From: Raineyella sp. LH-20
GTDB taxonomy: Bacteria > Actinomycetota > Actinomycetes > Propionibacteriales > Propionibacteriaceae
Assembly: GCF_033110965.1 (NCBI RefSeq)
Contig: NZ_CP137003.1
Span: 1,798,001-1,862,000 of the forward strand
DNA: 64,000 nt
Reading direction: 5' to 3'
The position numbers and the translations under genes were made by a program. A model generated the notes under the pieces. The model worked only from the letters and a program-made list of their open reading frames with translations. It made no database searches and was not told the origin of the DNA. How positions within the stretch are numbered: position 1 is the first letter of the stretch; every line of letters starts with the position of its first letter. Positions 50,273 through 59,597 of the stretch are shown here, in pieces.

Positions 50273-53173
50273 GTGGCGGGTCAGGAACTGGGGCACAGCC
50301 TGGTGATTGTGGAGTCACCGACCAAGGCCACCAAGATCCAGGGATACCTGGGGCCGGGCTATGTCGTGGAATCCAGCCGCGGCCACATCCGTGACCTACC
50401 CACCGGCGCCGCTGAGGTGCCGGCCAAGTACAAGGGTGAGAAGTGGGCCCGCACCGGCGTCGACATCGACGGCGGTTTCAATCCGCTGTACGTCGTCGCG
50501 GCGGACAAGAAGGCCACCCTGCGCGGCCTCAAGGAAGCCCTCAAGGGCGCCAAGGACGTCTATCTCGCCACTGACGGTGACCGCGAGGGGGAGGCGATCG
50601 CCTGGCACCTGCAGCAGGAACTCAAGCCCAAGGTGCCGGTCCGTCGAATGGTGTTCCACGAGATCACCGAGGACGCCATCAAGGACGCCGTTTCCCATCC
50701 GCGCGACATCGACACCGACCTCGTCGACGCCCAGGAGACCCGCCGCATCCTCGACCGGCTGTACGGCTACGAGGTCTCCCCGGTGCTGTGGAAGAAGGTC
50801 ATGCCGCGGCTTTCCGCCGGCCGGGTGCAGTCGGTGGCGACCCGCCTGGTGGTCGACCGGGAACGGGAGCGGATCGCCTTCACCGCCGCCGGTTACTGGG
50901 ACATCGAGGCCACCCTGGACGCCGGTGAGGGAGCCGAACCGCAACGGTTCCCGGCCCGGCTCAGCACGGTCGACGGCCTGCGGGTCGCCCAGGGCCGCGA
51001 CTTCGACGCGAGCGGTCGGCTGCAGGCCGGTGTCAAGGGCCGGGGCGCGGCGGAGCAGCTGGTCCATCTCGACGAGGCGCGGGCCCGGGCGCTGGCCGCT
51101 GCCCTGGAGGCGACGCCGATGCTGGTCGCCGCGGTCGAGGCCAAGCCGTACGTCCGCCACCCGTACGCCCCCTTCCGGACCACCACCCTGCAGCAGGAGG
51201 CCGGCCGCAAGCTCGGCTTCACCGCGCAGCGCACGATGTCGGTCGCCCAGGAGCTCTACGAGGGTGGCTTCATCACCTACATGCGTACCGACTCCGTCGA
51301 GCTGTCCGGCGAGGCGATCCGGGCCGCCCGCACCCAGGCCACCAAGCTCTACGGCGCGGACTACGTGCCGCCGAAGCCACGGATCTACACCTCCAAGGTG
51401 AAGAACGCCCAGGAGGCGCACGAGGCCATCCGCCCGGCCGGCTCGACCTTCCGCACGCCGCGGGAGACCGGCCTGTCCGGCGACCGGTTCCGGCTCTACG
51501 AACTGATCTGGATGCGGACGGTCGCCTCCCAGATGACCGACGCCCGCGGCGAGTCGGTGGCGATCACGCTGACCAGCACCGCGACCACCGGTGAGGACTG
51601 CACCTTCGTCGCCCGCGGCCGGACGATCACCTTCCCCGGCTTCCTGCGGGCGTACGTCGAGTCCGTCGACGACGGGATGGCCGACGACTCGCAGCGCCGG
51701 CTGCCGCAGCTGGCCGAGGGGCGTACGGTCGACGTCGCCGCGCTCGAGCCGCAGGGCCATGAGACCAAGCCGCCGGCCCGCTACACCGAGCCCTCGCTGG
51801 TCGCGAAGCTGGAAGAGCTGGAGATCGGCCGGCCCTCGACGTACGCCTCGATCATCCGCACCATCACCAGCCGCGACTATGTGTTCAAGAAGGGCGCCGC
51901 GCTGGTGCCGACCTGGCTGGCGTTCGCCGTCACCCGGCTGTTGGAGGAGCACTTCACCAAGCTGGTCGACTACGACTTCACCGCCGAGATGGAGCAGGAC
52001 CTCGACAAGATCGCCAACGGCGAGGCCGAGCGGCTCCAGGTGCTCAACGACTTCTATTGGGGCGGTGCGCCCGGCGTCGACCATCTCGACCATGCCGGGC
52101 TGCACGACCTGGTCAACCAGCTCGGCGACATCGACGCCCGGGCACTGTCGACCTTCCCGATCGGCGACATGGACTCCGGCATCGTTGTCCGCGTCGGCCG
52201 CTACGGGACCTACGTCGAGGAGGTCGCCACCGAGAAGCGGGCCAACGTCGCCGACGACCTGCCGCCGGACGAGCTGACCGCCGAGGTCGCCCGCGACCTG
52301 CTGGCCCGGCCGATGGGCGAGGAGCGGGCGCTCGGGCTGGACACCGGTTCCGGCCTGCCGATCGTCGCGAGGGCCGGCCGGTTCGGGCCGTACGTCGCCG
52401 AGGTGCTGCCCGACGACGCCGCCAAGGGCGCCAAGCCGCGGACTGCGTCGCTGTTCGCCTCGATGGATCTGCAGACGGTCACGCTGGAGGACGCGCTGCG
52501 GCTGCTGTCGCTGCCGCGTACGGTCGGGACGGCCGAGGACGGCACCGCGATCACCGCGCAGAACGGCCGCTACGGCCCCTACCTGAAGAAGGGCACCGAC
52601 TCCCGGTCGCTGGGGTCGGAGGACCAGATCTTCAGCATCACCCTGGCCGAGGCGGAGGCGATCTACGCCCAGCCCAAGCAGCGTGGCCGGGCGGCGGCCA
52701 AGCCGCCGTTGAAGGAACTGGGGCCCGACCCGGTCTCCGGCAAGCCGATGGTGGTCAAGGACGGCCGGTTCGGACCGTACGTCACCGACGGGGAGACCAA
52801 CGCCACGCTGCGCCGGACCGACGCACTGGAGACGCTGACCGCTGAGCGCGGCGCCGAGCTGCTCGCCGAGAAGCGGGCCAAGGGGCCGTCGACGCGGAAG
52901 ACCGCCGCCAAGAAGACGACGGCGACGAAGACGACGAGCGCGAAGAAGACCGCGGCCAAGAAGGCTCCGGCCAAGAAGACGGCCGCTACGAAGGCGACGA
53001 CCACGACGTCCGCCACGAAGACGGCGACGAAGAAGACGGCGACGAAGAAGACCACGGTGAAGGCGGCGGCCACCCGGTCCACCGCCGCGAAGACCGCCGC
53101 CAAGAAGACCACCGGGGGGACGGTGACCAAGAAGACCGCGACGGCGCCCACCGCGGATCCGGCGGGCGACTGA
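50273..53173 (+). CDS. topA: DNA topoisomerase I
   Basis: 966 residues from GTG, with GAGAGG 7 nt upstream. The TOPRIM domain starts LVIVESPTKATKIQGYLG and holds ATDGDREGEAIAWHL (about 100); the active-site tyrosine is in GGFITYMRTDSVEL (about residue 337). Several GRYGPY/GRFGPYV repeats follow in place of zinc fingers, as in actinobacterial enzymes. The last 85 residues are a Lys/Ala/Thr tail (AKKTAAKKAPAKKTAA type) that in mycobacteria and streptomycetes aids DNA binding and processivity. It relaxes negative supercoils and is essential in related bacteria. Confidence 0.98.
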   Translation: MAGQELGHSLVIVESPTKATKIQGYLGPGYVVESSRGHIRDLPTGAAEVPAKYKGEKWARTGVDIDGGFNPLYVVAADKKATLRGLKEALKGAKDVYLATDGDREGEAIAWHLQQELKPKVPVRRMVFHEITEDAIKDAVSHPRDIDTDLVDAQETRRILDRLYGYEVSPVLWKKVMPRLSAGRVQSVATRLVVDRERERIAFTAAGYWDIEATLDAGEGAEPQRFPARLSTVDGLRVAQGRDFDASGRLQAGVKGRGAAEQLVHLDEARARALAAALEATPMLVAAVEAKPYVRHPYAPFRTTTLQQEAGRKLGFTAQRTMSVAQELYEGGFITYMRTDSVELSGEAIRAARTQATKLYGADYVPPKPRIYTSKVKNAQEAHEAIRPAGSTFRTPRETGLSGDRFRLYELIWMRTVASQMTDARGESVAITLTSTATTGEDCTFVARGRTITFPGFLRAYVESVDDGMADDSQRRLPQLAEGRTVDVAALEPQGHETKPPARYTEPSLVAKLEELEIGRPSTYASIIRTITSRDYVFKKGAALVPTWLAFAVTRLLEEHFTKLVDYDFTAEMEQDLDKIANGEAERLQVLNDFYWGGAPGVDHLDHAGLHDLVNQLGDIDARALSTFPIGDMDSGIVVRVGRYGTYVEEVATEKRANVADDLPPDELTAEVARDLLARPMGEERALGLDTGSGLPIVARAGRFGPYVAEVLPDDAAKGAKPRTASLFASMDLQTVTLEDALRLLSLPRTVGTAEDGTAITAQNGRYGPYLKKGTDSRSLGSEDQIFSITLAEAEAIYAQPKQRGRAAAKPPLKELGPDPVSGKPMVVKDGRFGPYVTDGETNATLRRTDALETLTAERGAELLAEKRAKGPSTRKTAAKKTTATKTTSAKKTAAKKAPAKKTAATKATTTTSATKTATKKTATKKTTVKAAATRSTAAKTAAKKTTGGTVTKKTATAPTADPAGD

Positions 53174-53210
53174 GCCGACCTTCCGGGTAAACCCCCTGTT
53201 TCGGGGGGAT

Positions 53211-53241
53211 CGGCATCGCGTGGTCCTCGGACGCGATGCCG
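53211..53241. terminator. 11-bp inverted repeat after topA
   Basis: CGGCATCGCGT (53211-53221) and ACGCGATGCCG (53231-53241) with a 9-nt loop. A second small CCCCC/GGGGG hairpin lies just upstream (53192-53207). The right arm covers the ATG at 53236, which argues against that ATG as the start of the next gene. Confidence 0.5.
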
Positions 53242-53256
53242 GGAGGCGGTGCAATA

Positions 53257-54843
53257 ATGAGCGATCCCCGTTCGAGCCCGAAAGGCAGCACCGTGCGCCG
53301 CTACGAGATGCGTGACCTGGCCGCCGCGCCCCGCTTCGCGAACCCCGATCTGGACCTGGGCAACCCGGCGATGGTCAGTACCAAGCCGGCGGTGTGCGAC
53401 CTGACCGTGCTCGACACCGCCGACCGTCGGCTGCTGCGGGCCGGGATCGTGCTCGCCCACCGGTCGACCGACGGGGTCGGGGAGTGGCTGATGGCCGCGC
53501 CGACCTGGGCCCCTCAGCTGCCGGCCGAGTACGTCGAGCCGATGACCTCCGGCGAGGTGCCGCAGCAGATCCGGATGTTGCTCGCACCGTTCCTGCGTCA
53601 TGCGGCGTTGGCACCGGTCGGCACCCAGCACCGGACCCGGGCCACCTACCTGATCCGCACCGCCGAGCGCGAGCCGCTCGGCTCGGTGGTCGACGACGTC
53701 TTCACCGTCCGCCGCGACGGCTCTCTGGTCACCCGCTACCGCGAGGTGGACATCGACACCGGTGCCATGTCGCGCGACCAGACGGACTGGCTCGACGACG
53801 CCCTGCACAGCGTCGAGGCGGTCCGGGTGGAGCGGCATCTGTCCTTGCCCGCACGGTTCCGGGTGCTGATCGAGGACCCGACCGGCGACGACGCCGACGT
53901 CGCGCCGGTGGCCCTGGGCGCCGGCGGATCGGTGGGCGCGGACGCATCGATGGCGGAGATCGTCGCGCACTTCGTCGGCGAGGAGGCCCGCGACGTGCTG
54001 CTGGCCGACCTGAACGTCCGTTCTGGGCGCACCCGCAAGGTGCAGCCGCTGGTGCGTGGTCTGCGGGCCTTCGCGGATGCCCTGCCGGTGCTCGCCCCGG
54101 TGGTGGAGCCGGGGCACCTCGACGACCTGGTGGCGGCACTGGATGCCGCCGCGGACCAGCTGGACGGCGCCTTCGGGGCCGACCAGCAGCGGGTGCTCAA
54201 CGGCGAGGAATACCTGGGCATCTACGAGCGGATCGACGCCCTGCGGACGCCCCCGCTGGCCGAGGGGATCGGCCTGCGCCCGGCCCGCGAGGAGATCGGA
54301 CAGATGGTCGAGGCAGCCACCCGGCGGATGCTGTCGGCCGGCGGAGCCGCCCCGGACGCCGCCGACGACGGCGGCTGGCACGCCGCCGCGGTTGCCGCCG
54401 ACCTGCTGGTGTCGACCGCCGAGCTCGCCTCGTTGCTGGCCCCCAAGCAGGCCAAGCGACTCCGCGACCGGGCCCGGGACCTCTACGACGAGCTGATCGG
54501 CTGCGACAACGAGGAGCTCGAGGCGTTGCGTACGTCGCTGGAGGGCGCCTCGGTGGAGGAGGCCTTCGGCATCGGCCGACAGTACGCCGATCTGGCCGAG
54601 AGCCGGTCGGTGGCCCGCGCCGAGTTCGTCGCACACTGGGGCAAGAGCGGGCGCAAGGTGCGGCGGGCCGGTCTCGACCTGCTGGCGCTGCTCGGTGTCG
54701 ACGCCCCGAACGCGCTGGACACCGCCCCTCCGACAGCGGACGCGGACGGAACGGCGGGTGACCGGACGACAGGTGACCGGACGACGGGGGATGCCCCCGC
54801 CGCGTCGGCCACCGAACTGGAGGGCGAGGTGGCGGATGAGTGA
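53257..54843 (+). CDS. CYTH/CHAD-like domain protein
   Basis: 528 residues; GGGAGG lies about 10 nt before the ATG. Residues 1-200 resemble a CYTH (triphosphate tunnel) domain: VLDTADRRLLRAGIVLAHRS matches the usual DT-x2-xLxxxGxxLRxR strand, with RATYLIRT and SLVTRYREVDID further on. Residues 230-490 resemble a helical CHAD domain (HFVGEEARDVLLADLNVRSGRTRKVQPLVRGLRAF). Several charged residues of canonical CYTH enzymes seem missing, so activity is doubtful. CHAD domains bind polyphosphate. Its stop overlaps tmk by 8 nt, coupling it to DNA-replication genes. Confidence 0.6.
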   Translation: MSDPRSSPKGSTVRRYEMRDLAAAPRFANPDLDLGNPAMVSTKPAVCDLTVLDTADRRLLRAGIVLAHRSTDGVGEWLMAAPTWAPQLPAEYVEPMTSGEVPQQIRMLLAPFLRHAALAPVGTQHRTRATYLIRTAEREPLGSVVDDVFTVRRDGSLVTRYREVDIDTGAMSRDQTDWLDDALHSVEAVRVERHLSLPARFRVLIEDPTGDDADVAPVALGAGGSVGADASMAEIVAHFVGEEARDVLLADLNVRSGRTRKVQPLVRGLRAFADALPVLAPVVEPGHLDDLVAALDAAADQLDGAFGADQQRVLNGEEYLGIYERIDALRTPPLAEGIGLRPAREEIGQMVEAATRRMLSAGGAAPDAADDGGWHAAAVAADLLVSTAELASLLAPKQAKRLRDRARDLYDELIGCDNEELEALRTSLEGASVEEAFGIGRQYADLAESRSVARAEFVAHWGKSGRKVRRAGLDLLALLGVDAPNALDTAPPTADADGTAGDRTTGDRTTGDAPAASATELEGEVADE

Positions 54844-55489
54844 GCCGCGGGGTCTGTTCATCGTCTTCGAGGGCGGCGACGGGGTGGGCAAGACCACCCA
54901 GGGCGCGCTGCTGGCCCGGCACCTGACCGATCTCGGGCACGAGGTGGTGATGACCCGCGAGCCGGGTGACACGGCGGCGGGCGCGGTGATCCGTCGACTG
55001 CTGCTGGATCCGGCGACGGGCGATCTCGACCCGCGTGCTGAGGCCCTGCTCTATGCCGCGGACAAGGCCCAACACCTCGCCGAGGTCGTCCGTCCCGCGC
55101 TCGCCCGGGGGGCGATGGTGGTGTGTGATCGCTACATCGACTCGATGCTGGCCTACCAGGGCGCCGGGCGGGTGCTCGACATGACCGAGGTCGCCAGGAT
55201 CGCCGGCTGGGCCACCTCCGGGCTGCGGCCGGACCTGACGGTGCTGCTCGACCTCGATCCGAGCGAAGCGGTCGGCCGGATCGCCGAGAAGGACCGGCTC
55301 GAGGGGGCCGGAGACGACTTCCACCGCCGGGTGCGCGAGCAGTTCCTCGGGCTCGCCGAGACCGCCCCGGATCGCTACCTGGTGCTGCCCGCCCGCCACG
55401 ACCGGACGGCGATCGCGGGCCGGGTCGCGGCGGCGGTCGACGCCCTGCTCACCCGGATGTCTGCCGAACACGGCACACTGGCCCCGTGA
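54836..55489 (+). CDS. tmk: Thymidylate kinase
   Basis: 217 residues. P-loop FEGGDGVGKTTQ (about 9-20), the TMP-binding MTREPGDTAAG (about 42), VCDRYIDSMLAYQGAG (DRY motif, about 98) and the lid segment RIAEKDRLEGAGDDFHRRV are all present. It phosphorylates dTMP to dTDP, also feeding dTTP used by RmlA. It overlaps the CYTH/CHAD-like gene by 8 nt and holB by 4 nt. Confidence 0.97.
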   Translation: MSEPRGLFIVFEGGDGVGKTTQGALLARHLTDLGHEVVMTREPGDTAAGAVIRRLLLDPATGDLDPRAEALLYAADKAQHLAEVVRPALARGAMVVCDRYIDSMLAYQGAGRVLDMTEVARIAGWATSGLRPDLTVLLDLDPSEAVGRIAEKDRLEGAGDDFHRRVREQFLGLAETAPDRYLVLPARHDRTAIAGRVAAAVDALLTRMSAEHGTLAP

Positions 55490-56673
55490 CGATGACCACC
55501 GGCCGCACCACCCCCGCGGCCGACCAGGGGGTGTGGGCCGACCTGGTCGGCCAGTCGACGGCGGTCGAGGTGCTGCGCCGTGCCGTCTCCGGCGCCGCCC
55601 ACGCGATGACCCACGCCTGGCTGATCACCGGTCCGCCCGGTTCGGGACGGTCCAATGCGGCACGCGCGTTCGCGGCCGCCCTCCAGTGCCCCGACGGCGG
55701 CTGCGGCGTCTGCAAGGCGTGTCGTACGTCGCTGTCCGGCGCCCACCCGGACGTCACCCTGATCCGCACCGAGAAGCTGAGCATCGGCGTGAAGGAGGTA
55801 CGGGACTACGCCCTCCGCTCGATGATGGCTCCCACGGTGGGCCGCTGGCAGGTGGTGGTCGTCGAGGATGCCGATCGGATCACCGAGGCCGGGGCCAACG
55901 CCCTGCTGAAGAGCGTCGAGGAGCCCGCCCCGGGCACCGTGTGGATCCTCTGCGCGCCCACCCCGGACGACGTCATTCCGACCATCCGGTCGCGGACCCG
56001 GGGCCTGACCCTGACCACTCCGAGGGTGCGCGACGTCGCCGCGTTGCTGGAACGTCGTGACGGGATCGATCCTGCCACCGCCGATGCCGCCGCCCGGGCG
56101 GCCCAGGGCCACATCGGCCGGGCCCGGCACCTGGCCCGCGACGAGGCGGCCCGACAGCGGCGCCGCGACGTGCTGCGGATCCCCAGCCAGCTCGGCAACA
56201 TCGGTGCCTGCCTGCGGGCTGCGGCGACTCTCGTGTCGGCCGCCCAGGCCGAGGCGACCGACCAGACCGCCGAGGTGGAGGCGCAGGAGCGGGCGGAGCT
56301 GGAGCAGGCGCTCGGTGTGGGCACCCGAGGGGCCCGGCCCCGCAACGCGGCGGTCGCCCTCAAGGAGCTCGAGGACGAGCAGAAGCTGCGGGTCAAGCGC
56401 CTGCAACGCGATGCCATCGACCGCGCCCTCACCGAGCTCACCACCTGGTATCGCGACGTGCTCAGCGTGCAGCTGGGCACCGGCGCCGACCTGGTCAACG
56501 TGGAGCTCGCGGATGCGGTGGCGGCGGAGGCGGCGCGCGCCACACCGGATCGTACGATCGCGCGGATCGACGCCATCCTGGCCTGCCGGGAGGCACTCGC
56601 CGGGAACGTGGCCCCCCAGCTCGCTGTGGAGTCGATGCTGGTCGGGCTCGGCGCGGACGAGCCGGTGGACTGA
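55486..56673 (+). CDS. holB: DNA polymerase III subunit delta prime
   Basis: 395 residues from a GTG overlapping the tmk stop (GTGA). DLVGQSTAVEVLRRAV begins the AAA+ module; the P-loop is GPPGSGRSNAA, with Arg in place of the usual Lys, consistent with a non-hydrolysing clamp-loader subunit. A zinc-finger CPDGGCGVCKAC follows (about 65-76), then VVVEDADRITEAGANALLKSVEEP, typical of delta prime. It acts in loading the beta clamp. Confidence 0.95.
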   Translation: MTMTTGRTTPAADQGVWADLVGQSTAVEVLRRAVSGAAHAMTHAWLITGPPGSGRSNAARAFAAALQCPDGGCGVCKACRTSLSGAHPDVTLIRTEKLSIGVKEVRDYALRSMMAPTVGRWQVVVVEDADRITEAGANALLKSVEEPAPGTVWILCAPTPDDVIPTIRSRTRGLTLTTPRVRDVAALLERRDGIDPATADAAARAAQGHIGRARHLARDEAARQRRRDVLRIPSQLGNIGACLRAAATLVSAAQAEATDQTAEVEAQERAELEQALGVGTRGARPRNAAVALKELEDEQKLRVKRLQRDAIDRALTELTTWYRDVLSVQLGTGADLVNVELADAVAAEAARATPDRTIARIDAILACREALAGNVAPQLAVESMLVGLGADEPVD

Positions 56674-56875
56674 CCGGCCCGGACGGGCGAGGTGGGGATG
56701 ACGCGGGCGCGCTGCCGACGCGGGGATGGCGCCGCCGCACGGGCGAGGCGGGAATGTGGCTCGGAGCGGCTGCAGAGTCGGCTCGGGGTGGCGACACTCC
56801 CGGCGGGCTCCCGGATCGCGGGCCGCTCAGCGATCAGAATGGCTTGAGTGTTCCCCGACCCTGAGGACGTGAGCC

Positions 56876-58138
56876 GTGACTACTCGTGACTTCGACGAGG
56901 CCGACGACGCCGGTGCCGACGTCGACCGTCCCGAGACGTTCGGCGCTGGTGAGAACGAGCCGACGGTGACCCGGATCTCCCGCGCCGATCTCCGCCGCTA
57001 CACCGATCGACTGGCCGATGAGGCGGGCTCGCAGTCACCGCAGGACCGTCCGCTCCCGCCGCTCTCCGGCGACGTCGCGAAGGGCGTCTTCGGTGGTGAG
57101 GCCGAGGACGAGGACGACGATGTCACGCCGACGACCGTCGCGTCCCCGCCGTTGGTGACCCGTCGGCCGGCGGCGACGACGCCGACGGAACGTACGACTC
57201 CCGTGGCGGGTGAGGTTGCGGCAGAACGGCCTGCTCCGGCTGTGCCGACGGCTCCGGCAGAACGGCCTGCTCCGGCTGTGCCGACGACGCCGGCAGAACG
57301 GCCGACTCCCGTGGAGCGTACGGCGCGGGTCGAACGTACGACGCCGGCCGAGCGCAAGGCCCCGGTGGAGGCGACGATGCCGGTTGAGCGTACGACCCTC
57401 GGGGAACGCATGGCGCGGGCCGAGCGGCCTGATTCGGTGGAGCAGCCGACCCAGGTGCAACGGACGGTCCCGCTGCGGCCGCCGACGGCGGCGCCGCCCG
57501 TGGATCCGCAGAGCGGAGTCACGCCGCCGTCCGTACGCTACGACGACCCGGTGGATGATGAGTCCGTCGACGAGGCGGCGCTGTTGGCCGAGCGTCGCGC
57601 GGACCGGGATCGGGCGCTCGGCAAGCGCCGCCCCCAGCCGGCACCGATGGCGGTTCCGACCCCGCCGTCGACCGCGCTCGACCGGACCACCGACCGCTTC
57701 CCGGTGGCACTTGCCATGTTCCTGCTGCGTCTGGCGGTGGCGGCCGTGCTGGGCATCCGTGGCGCACAGCAACTGATGGACATCCCCGGCACGATCGCGA
57801 CGTTCGCCGGGACGGCGCTGCCGTACCCGGAGATCTTCGCCTGGGCGACCGCGTCGGCGTCCGTCCTGATCGCCGTGGCATTGGTCTTCGGCCTCGCCAC
57901 TCGGGTCGCCGGCCTGGGCACGATGCTGATCGGGGTCGGTGCGCTGGTCTTCGTGTACTGGTGGAAGAGCCCCTTCGAGGCGGGGATGCCCGGCTTCCAC
58001 GGTGAGACCGAACTGTTGCTCGCCGTGCTCGGCCTGCTCCTCCTTCTGGCCGGAGGTGGGAGCTGGGGGATCGACGCGGCGGTCCGCAAGGGACGGCTGC
58101 AGCGCAAGGCGGACAGGTACGACGCCGAGCTGATCTGA
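56876..58138 (+). CDS. DoxX family membrane protein with long disordered N-terminus
   Basis: 420 residues from GTG. Residues 1-270 are hydrophilic and repeat-rich: ERPAPAVPTAPAERPAPAVP and then VERTARVERTTPAERK-type units, probably unstructured and cytoplasmic. Residues 278-405 have four membrane segments with the DoxX pattern (FLLRLAVAAVLGIRGAQQL, ASASVLIAVALVFGLATRVAG, LIGVGALVFVYW, ELLLAVLGLLLLLAGGG). DoxX proteins are poorly defined; some work in redox complexes. A 202-bp gap without visible signals separates it from holB. Confidence 0.85.
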   Translation: MTTRDFDEADDAGADVDRPETFGAGENEPTVTRISRADLRRYTDRLADEAGSQSPQDRPLPPLSGDVAKGVFGGEAEDEDDDVTPTTVASPPLVTRRPAATTPTERTTPVAGEVAAERPAPAVPTAPAERPAPAVPTTPAERPTPVERTARVERTTPAERKAPVEATMPVERTTLGERMARAERPDSVEQPTQVQRTVPLRPPTAAPPVDPQSGVTPPSVRYDDPVDDESVDEAALLAERRADRDRALGKRRPQPAPMAVPTPPSTALDRTTDRFPVALAMFLLRLAVAAVLGIRGAQQLMDIPGTIATFAGTALPYPEIFAWATASASVLIAVALVFGLATRVAGLGTMLIGVGALVFVYWWKSPFEAGMPGFHGETELLLAVLGLLLLLAGGGSWGIDAAVRKGRLQRKADRYDAELI

Positions 58139-58215
58139 CCCCGGCCTGATCTGATCCCGGTCCTGATCTGGGGCCCGATCTGATCGTGGGCTGCCGCCCC
58201 CTCGTCCCGCCGCGT

Positions 58216-58221
58216 TAGGCT
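58216..58221 (+). promoter_or_regulatory. -10 box TAGGCT, leaderless start of the PSP1 gene
   Basis: TAGGCT, GGCGGG, then GTG at 58228. Confidence 0.45.
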
Positions 58222-58227
58222 GGCGGG

Positions 58228-59067
58228 GTGCAGCAGGTGATGGCGGTCACGTTCGAGAAGCACGGTCAGCTCCACTACGTGGATCCGGCCGGGCACCGGG
58301 TGTCCGTGGGTGACCACGTGATGGTGCCGACCGGCGAGGGGCCGGAGGTGGCTCTGTGTGTCTGGGCGCCGGAGGGTGTCCAGGCGGCCGACTTCGGTGA
58401 GCTGCCGTCCTGCCTGGGGCCGGCCACCGACGCTGATCTGGCGAGGGACAAGGCGAATCGTCGGTTCCGGGCGCAGGCCCGCATCATCGTCAATCGCCTC
58501 GTCCGCGAGCAGGAGCTGCCGATGAAGGTGATCGGCATCGACTACCTCGACCGCTCCACAGAGTTCGATCGACAGGTCGTCGTCTACTTCACCGCTCCCC
58601 ACCGGGTCGACTTCCGACAACTCGTCCGTGACCTGGCCAAGACCCTCCAGGCCCGCATCGACCTGCGCCAGATCGGCGCGCGCGACGCGACCCGGGTCAC
58701 CGGCGGCATCGGCAACTGCGGCCGTGACCTGTGCTGCTCCACGCACCTCAGCCGTTTCGAACCTGTCGGCCTGCGGCTCGCCAGGGACCAGGACCTGCCG
58801 TCCAACCCGTTGCGGGTGCAGGGTGCGTGCGGGCGGTTGATGTGTTGCCTCAAGTACGAGCACCCGCTCTACCAGGACTTCGTCAAGAAGGCACCCAAGG
58901 TCGGCTCGAGGGTTCGTACGCCCGACGGCGAGGGCCGGGTGATCGGCCACTCCGTCCCCTCGGAGTCCGTCGTGGTGCGGGTCGACGGCACCGGCGAGGT
59001 GACCCGCTGTCCCCAGGCCGAGGTCTGCCCCGCTCGGCGTGCGTACGACTCGCGGGGCAAGGACTAA
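58228..59067 (+). CDS. PSP1 domain protein (RicT/YaaT-like)
   Basis: 279 residues from GTG. The PSP1 core runs from about residue 60 to 150 (KANRRFRAQARIIVNRL, MKVIGIDYLDRSTEFDRQVVVYFTA, FRQLVRDLAKTLQARIDLRQIGARD), followed by the cysteine elements CGRDLCC (about 168) and CGRLMCC (about 201). In Bacillus YaaT these cysteines help bind iron-sulfur clusters in a complex controlling RNA processing; that role here is inferred. A conserved SRVRTPDGEGRVIG tail follows. Confidence 0.92.
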   Translation: MQQVMAVTFEKHGQLHYVDPAGHRVSVGDHVMVPTGEGPEVALCVWAPEGVQAADFGELPSCLGPATDADLARDKANRRFRAQARIIVNRLVREQELPMKVIGIDYLDRSTEFDRQVVVYFTAPHRVDFRQLVRDLAKTLQARIDLRQIGARDATRVTGGIGNCGRDLCCSTHLSRFEPVGLRLARDQDLPSNPLRVQGACGRLMCCLKYEHPLYQDFVKKAPKVGSRVRTPDGEGRVIGHSVPSESVVVRVDGTGEVTRCPQAEVCPARRAYDSRGKD

Positions 59068-59158
59068 GTGGTTGTCATCCACGAGGTGGGCCGTCAACGC
59101 GGTGGAGACACGCGGCGTCGTCGTGGGCGGGTGAGCGTGGCGCCCAGGAGTGCTGCGA

Positions 59159-59188
59159 TTGGAGCTCTGCTGCGGGGGTCGCTATAGT
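59159..59188 (+). promoter_or_regulatory. Promoter of tRNA-Thr
   Basis: TTGGAG (59159-59164), 18 nt, TATAGT (59183-59188). Transcription would start about 30 nt before the tRNA. Confidence 0.55.
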
Positions 59189-59225
59189 TGTCGCTTGTCC
59201 GCCCGGGCCTTTCCCGGCGCGGTCG

Positions 59226-59301
59226 GCCACCTTAGCTCAGTAGGTAGAGCGACGCTCTCGTAAAGCGTAGGTCACCGGTTCGATCCCGGTAGGTGGCTCC
59301 A
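59226..59301 (+). tRNA. tRNA-Thr (CGT)
   Basis: Acceptor GCCACCT/AGGTGGC, D-arm GCTC/GAGC, anticodon arm ACGCT-CTCGTAA-AGCGT with anticodon CGT, T-arm ACCGG-TTCGATC-CCGGT, discriminator T. CCA (59299-59301) is encoded, unlike in the two tRNAs at 5 kb. Confidence 0.96.
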
Positions 59302-59547
59302 TCAGGTCCCGTGGGGTGACGTCGTGGCCCGCGGCGCTGTCGCTTCGCGGAGCATGTCGCATGGCGGACCGCGCACATCACTGTCGGGGCCACACACCAC
59401 CTTCGGGGCCGCACACCTCACTGTCGCCATCCGCTCACGACTGCGCGGTCGGCTCGGTGGCGTGCCCGGTGCCCCCTCGTTTCCCCACAGTTCAGCGATT
59501 TCCCCACGGCGGCGATCTGCTCGATCTACTCTTGAAACAGCCGCGAA
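59302..59547. other. Spacer between tRNA-Thr and the first deacetylase gene
   Basis: About 245 bp before the palindrome at 59548. It has imperfect repeats of CACTGTCGGGGCCACAC and related segments (about 59380-59430). No gene or clear terminator is visible. Confidence 0.5.
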
Positions 59548-59548
59548 C

Positions 59549-59564
59549 TGTGACAGGAGTCACA
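59549..59564. promoter_or_regulatory. Perfect CRP/GlxR-type site
   Basis: TGTGACAGGAGTCACA fits TGTGA-N6-TCACA exactly. Pairing extends outward (CTGTGAC/GTCACAG, then CGCGA/TCGCG with one bulged A). It ends 33 nt before the ATG of the first deacetylase, where a bound cAMP-receptor-type regulator could act as repressor or close activator. Confidence 0.6.
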
Positions 59565-59597
59565 GTCGCGACTTTGTGTCACCAAGGGGGAACCGTG

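Noticed and set aside
50396-53254. A 952-codon open frame antisense to topA
   Set aside because: High GC leaves many antisense frames open; the predicted protein is Arg/Gly/Val-rich without domains, and topA on the other strand is unambiguous.
59232-59414. Small antisense ORF over tRNA-Thr
   Set aside because: It is a tRNA translation artefact (TYRDRTGDL pattern).
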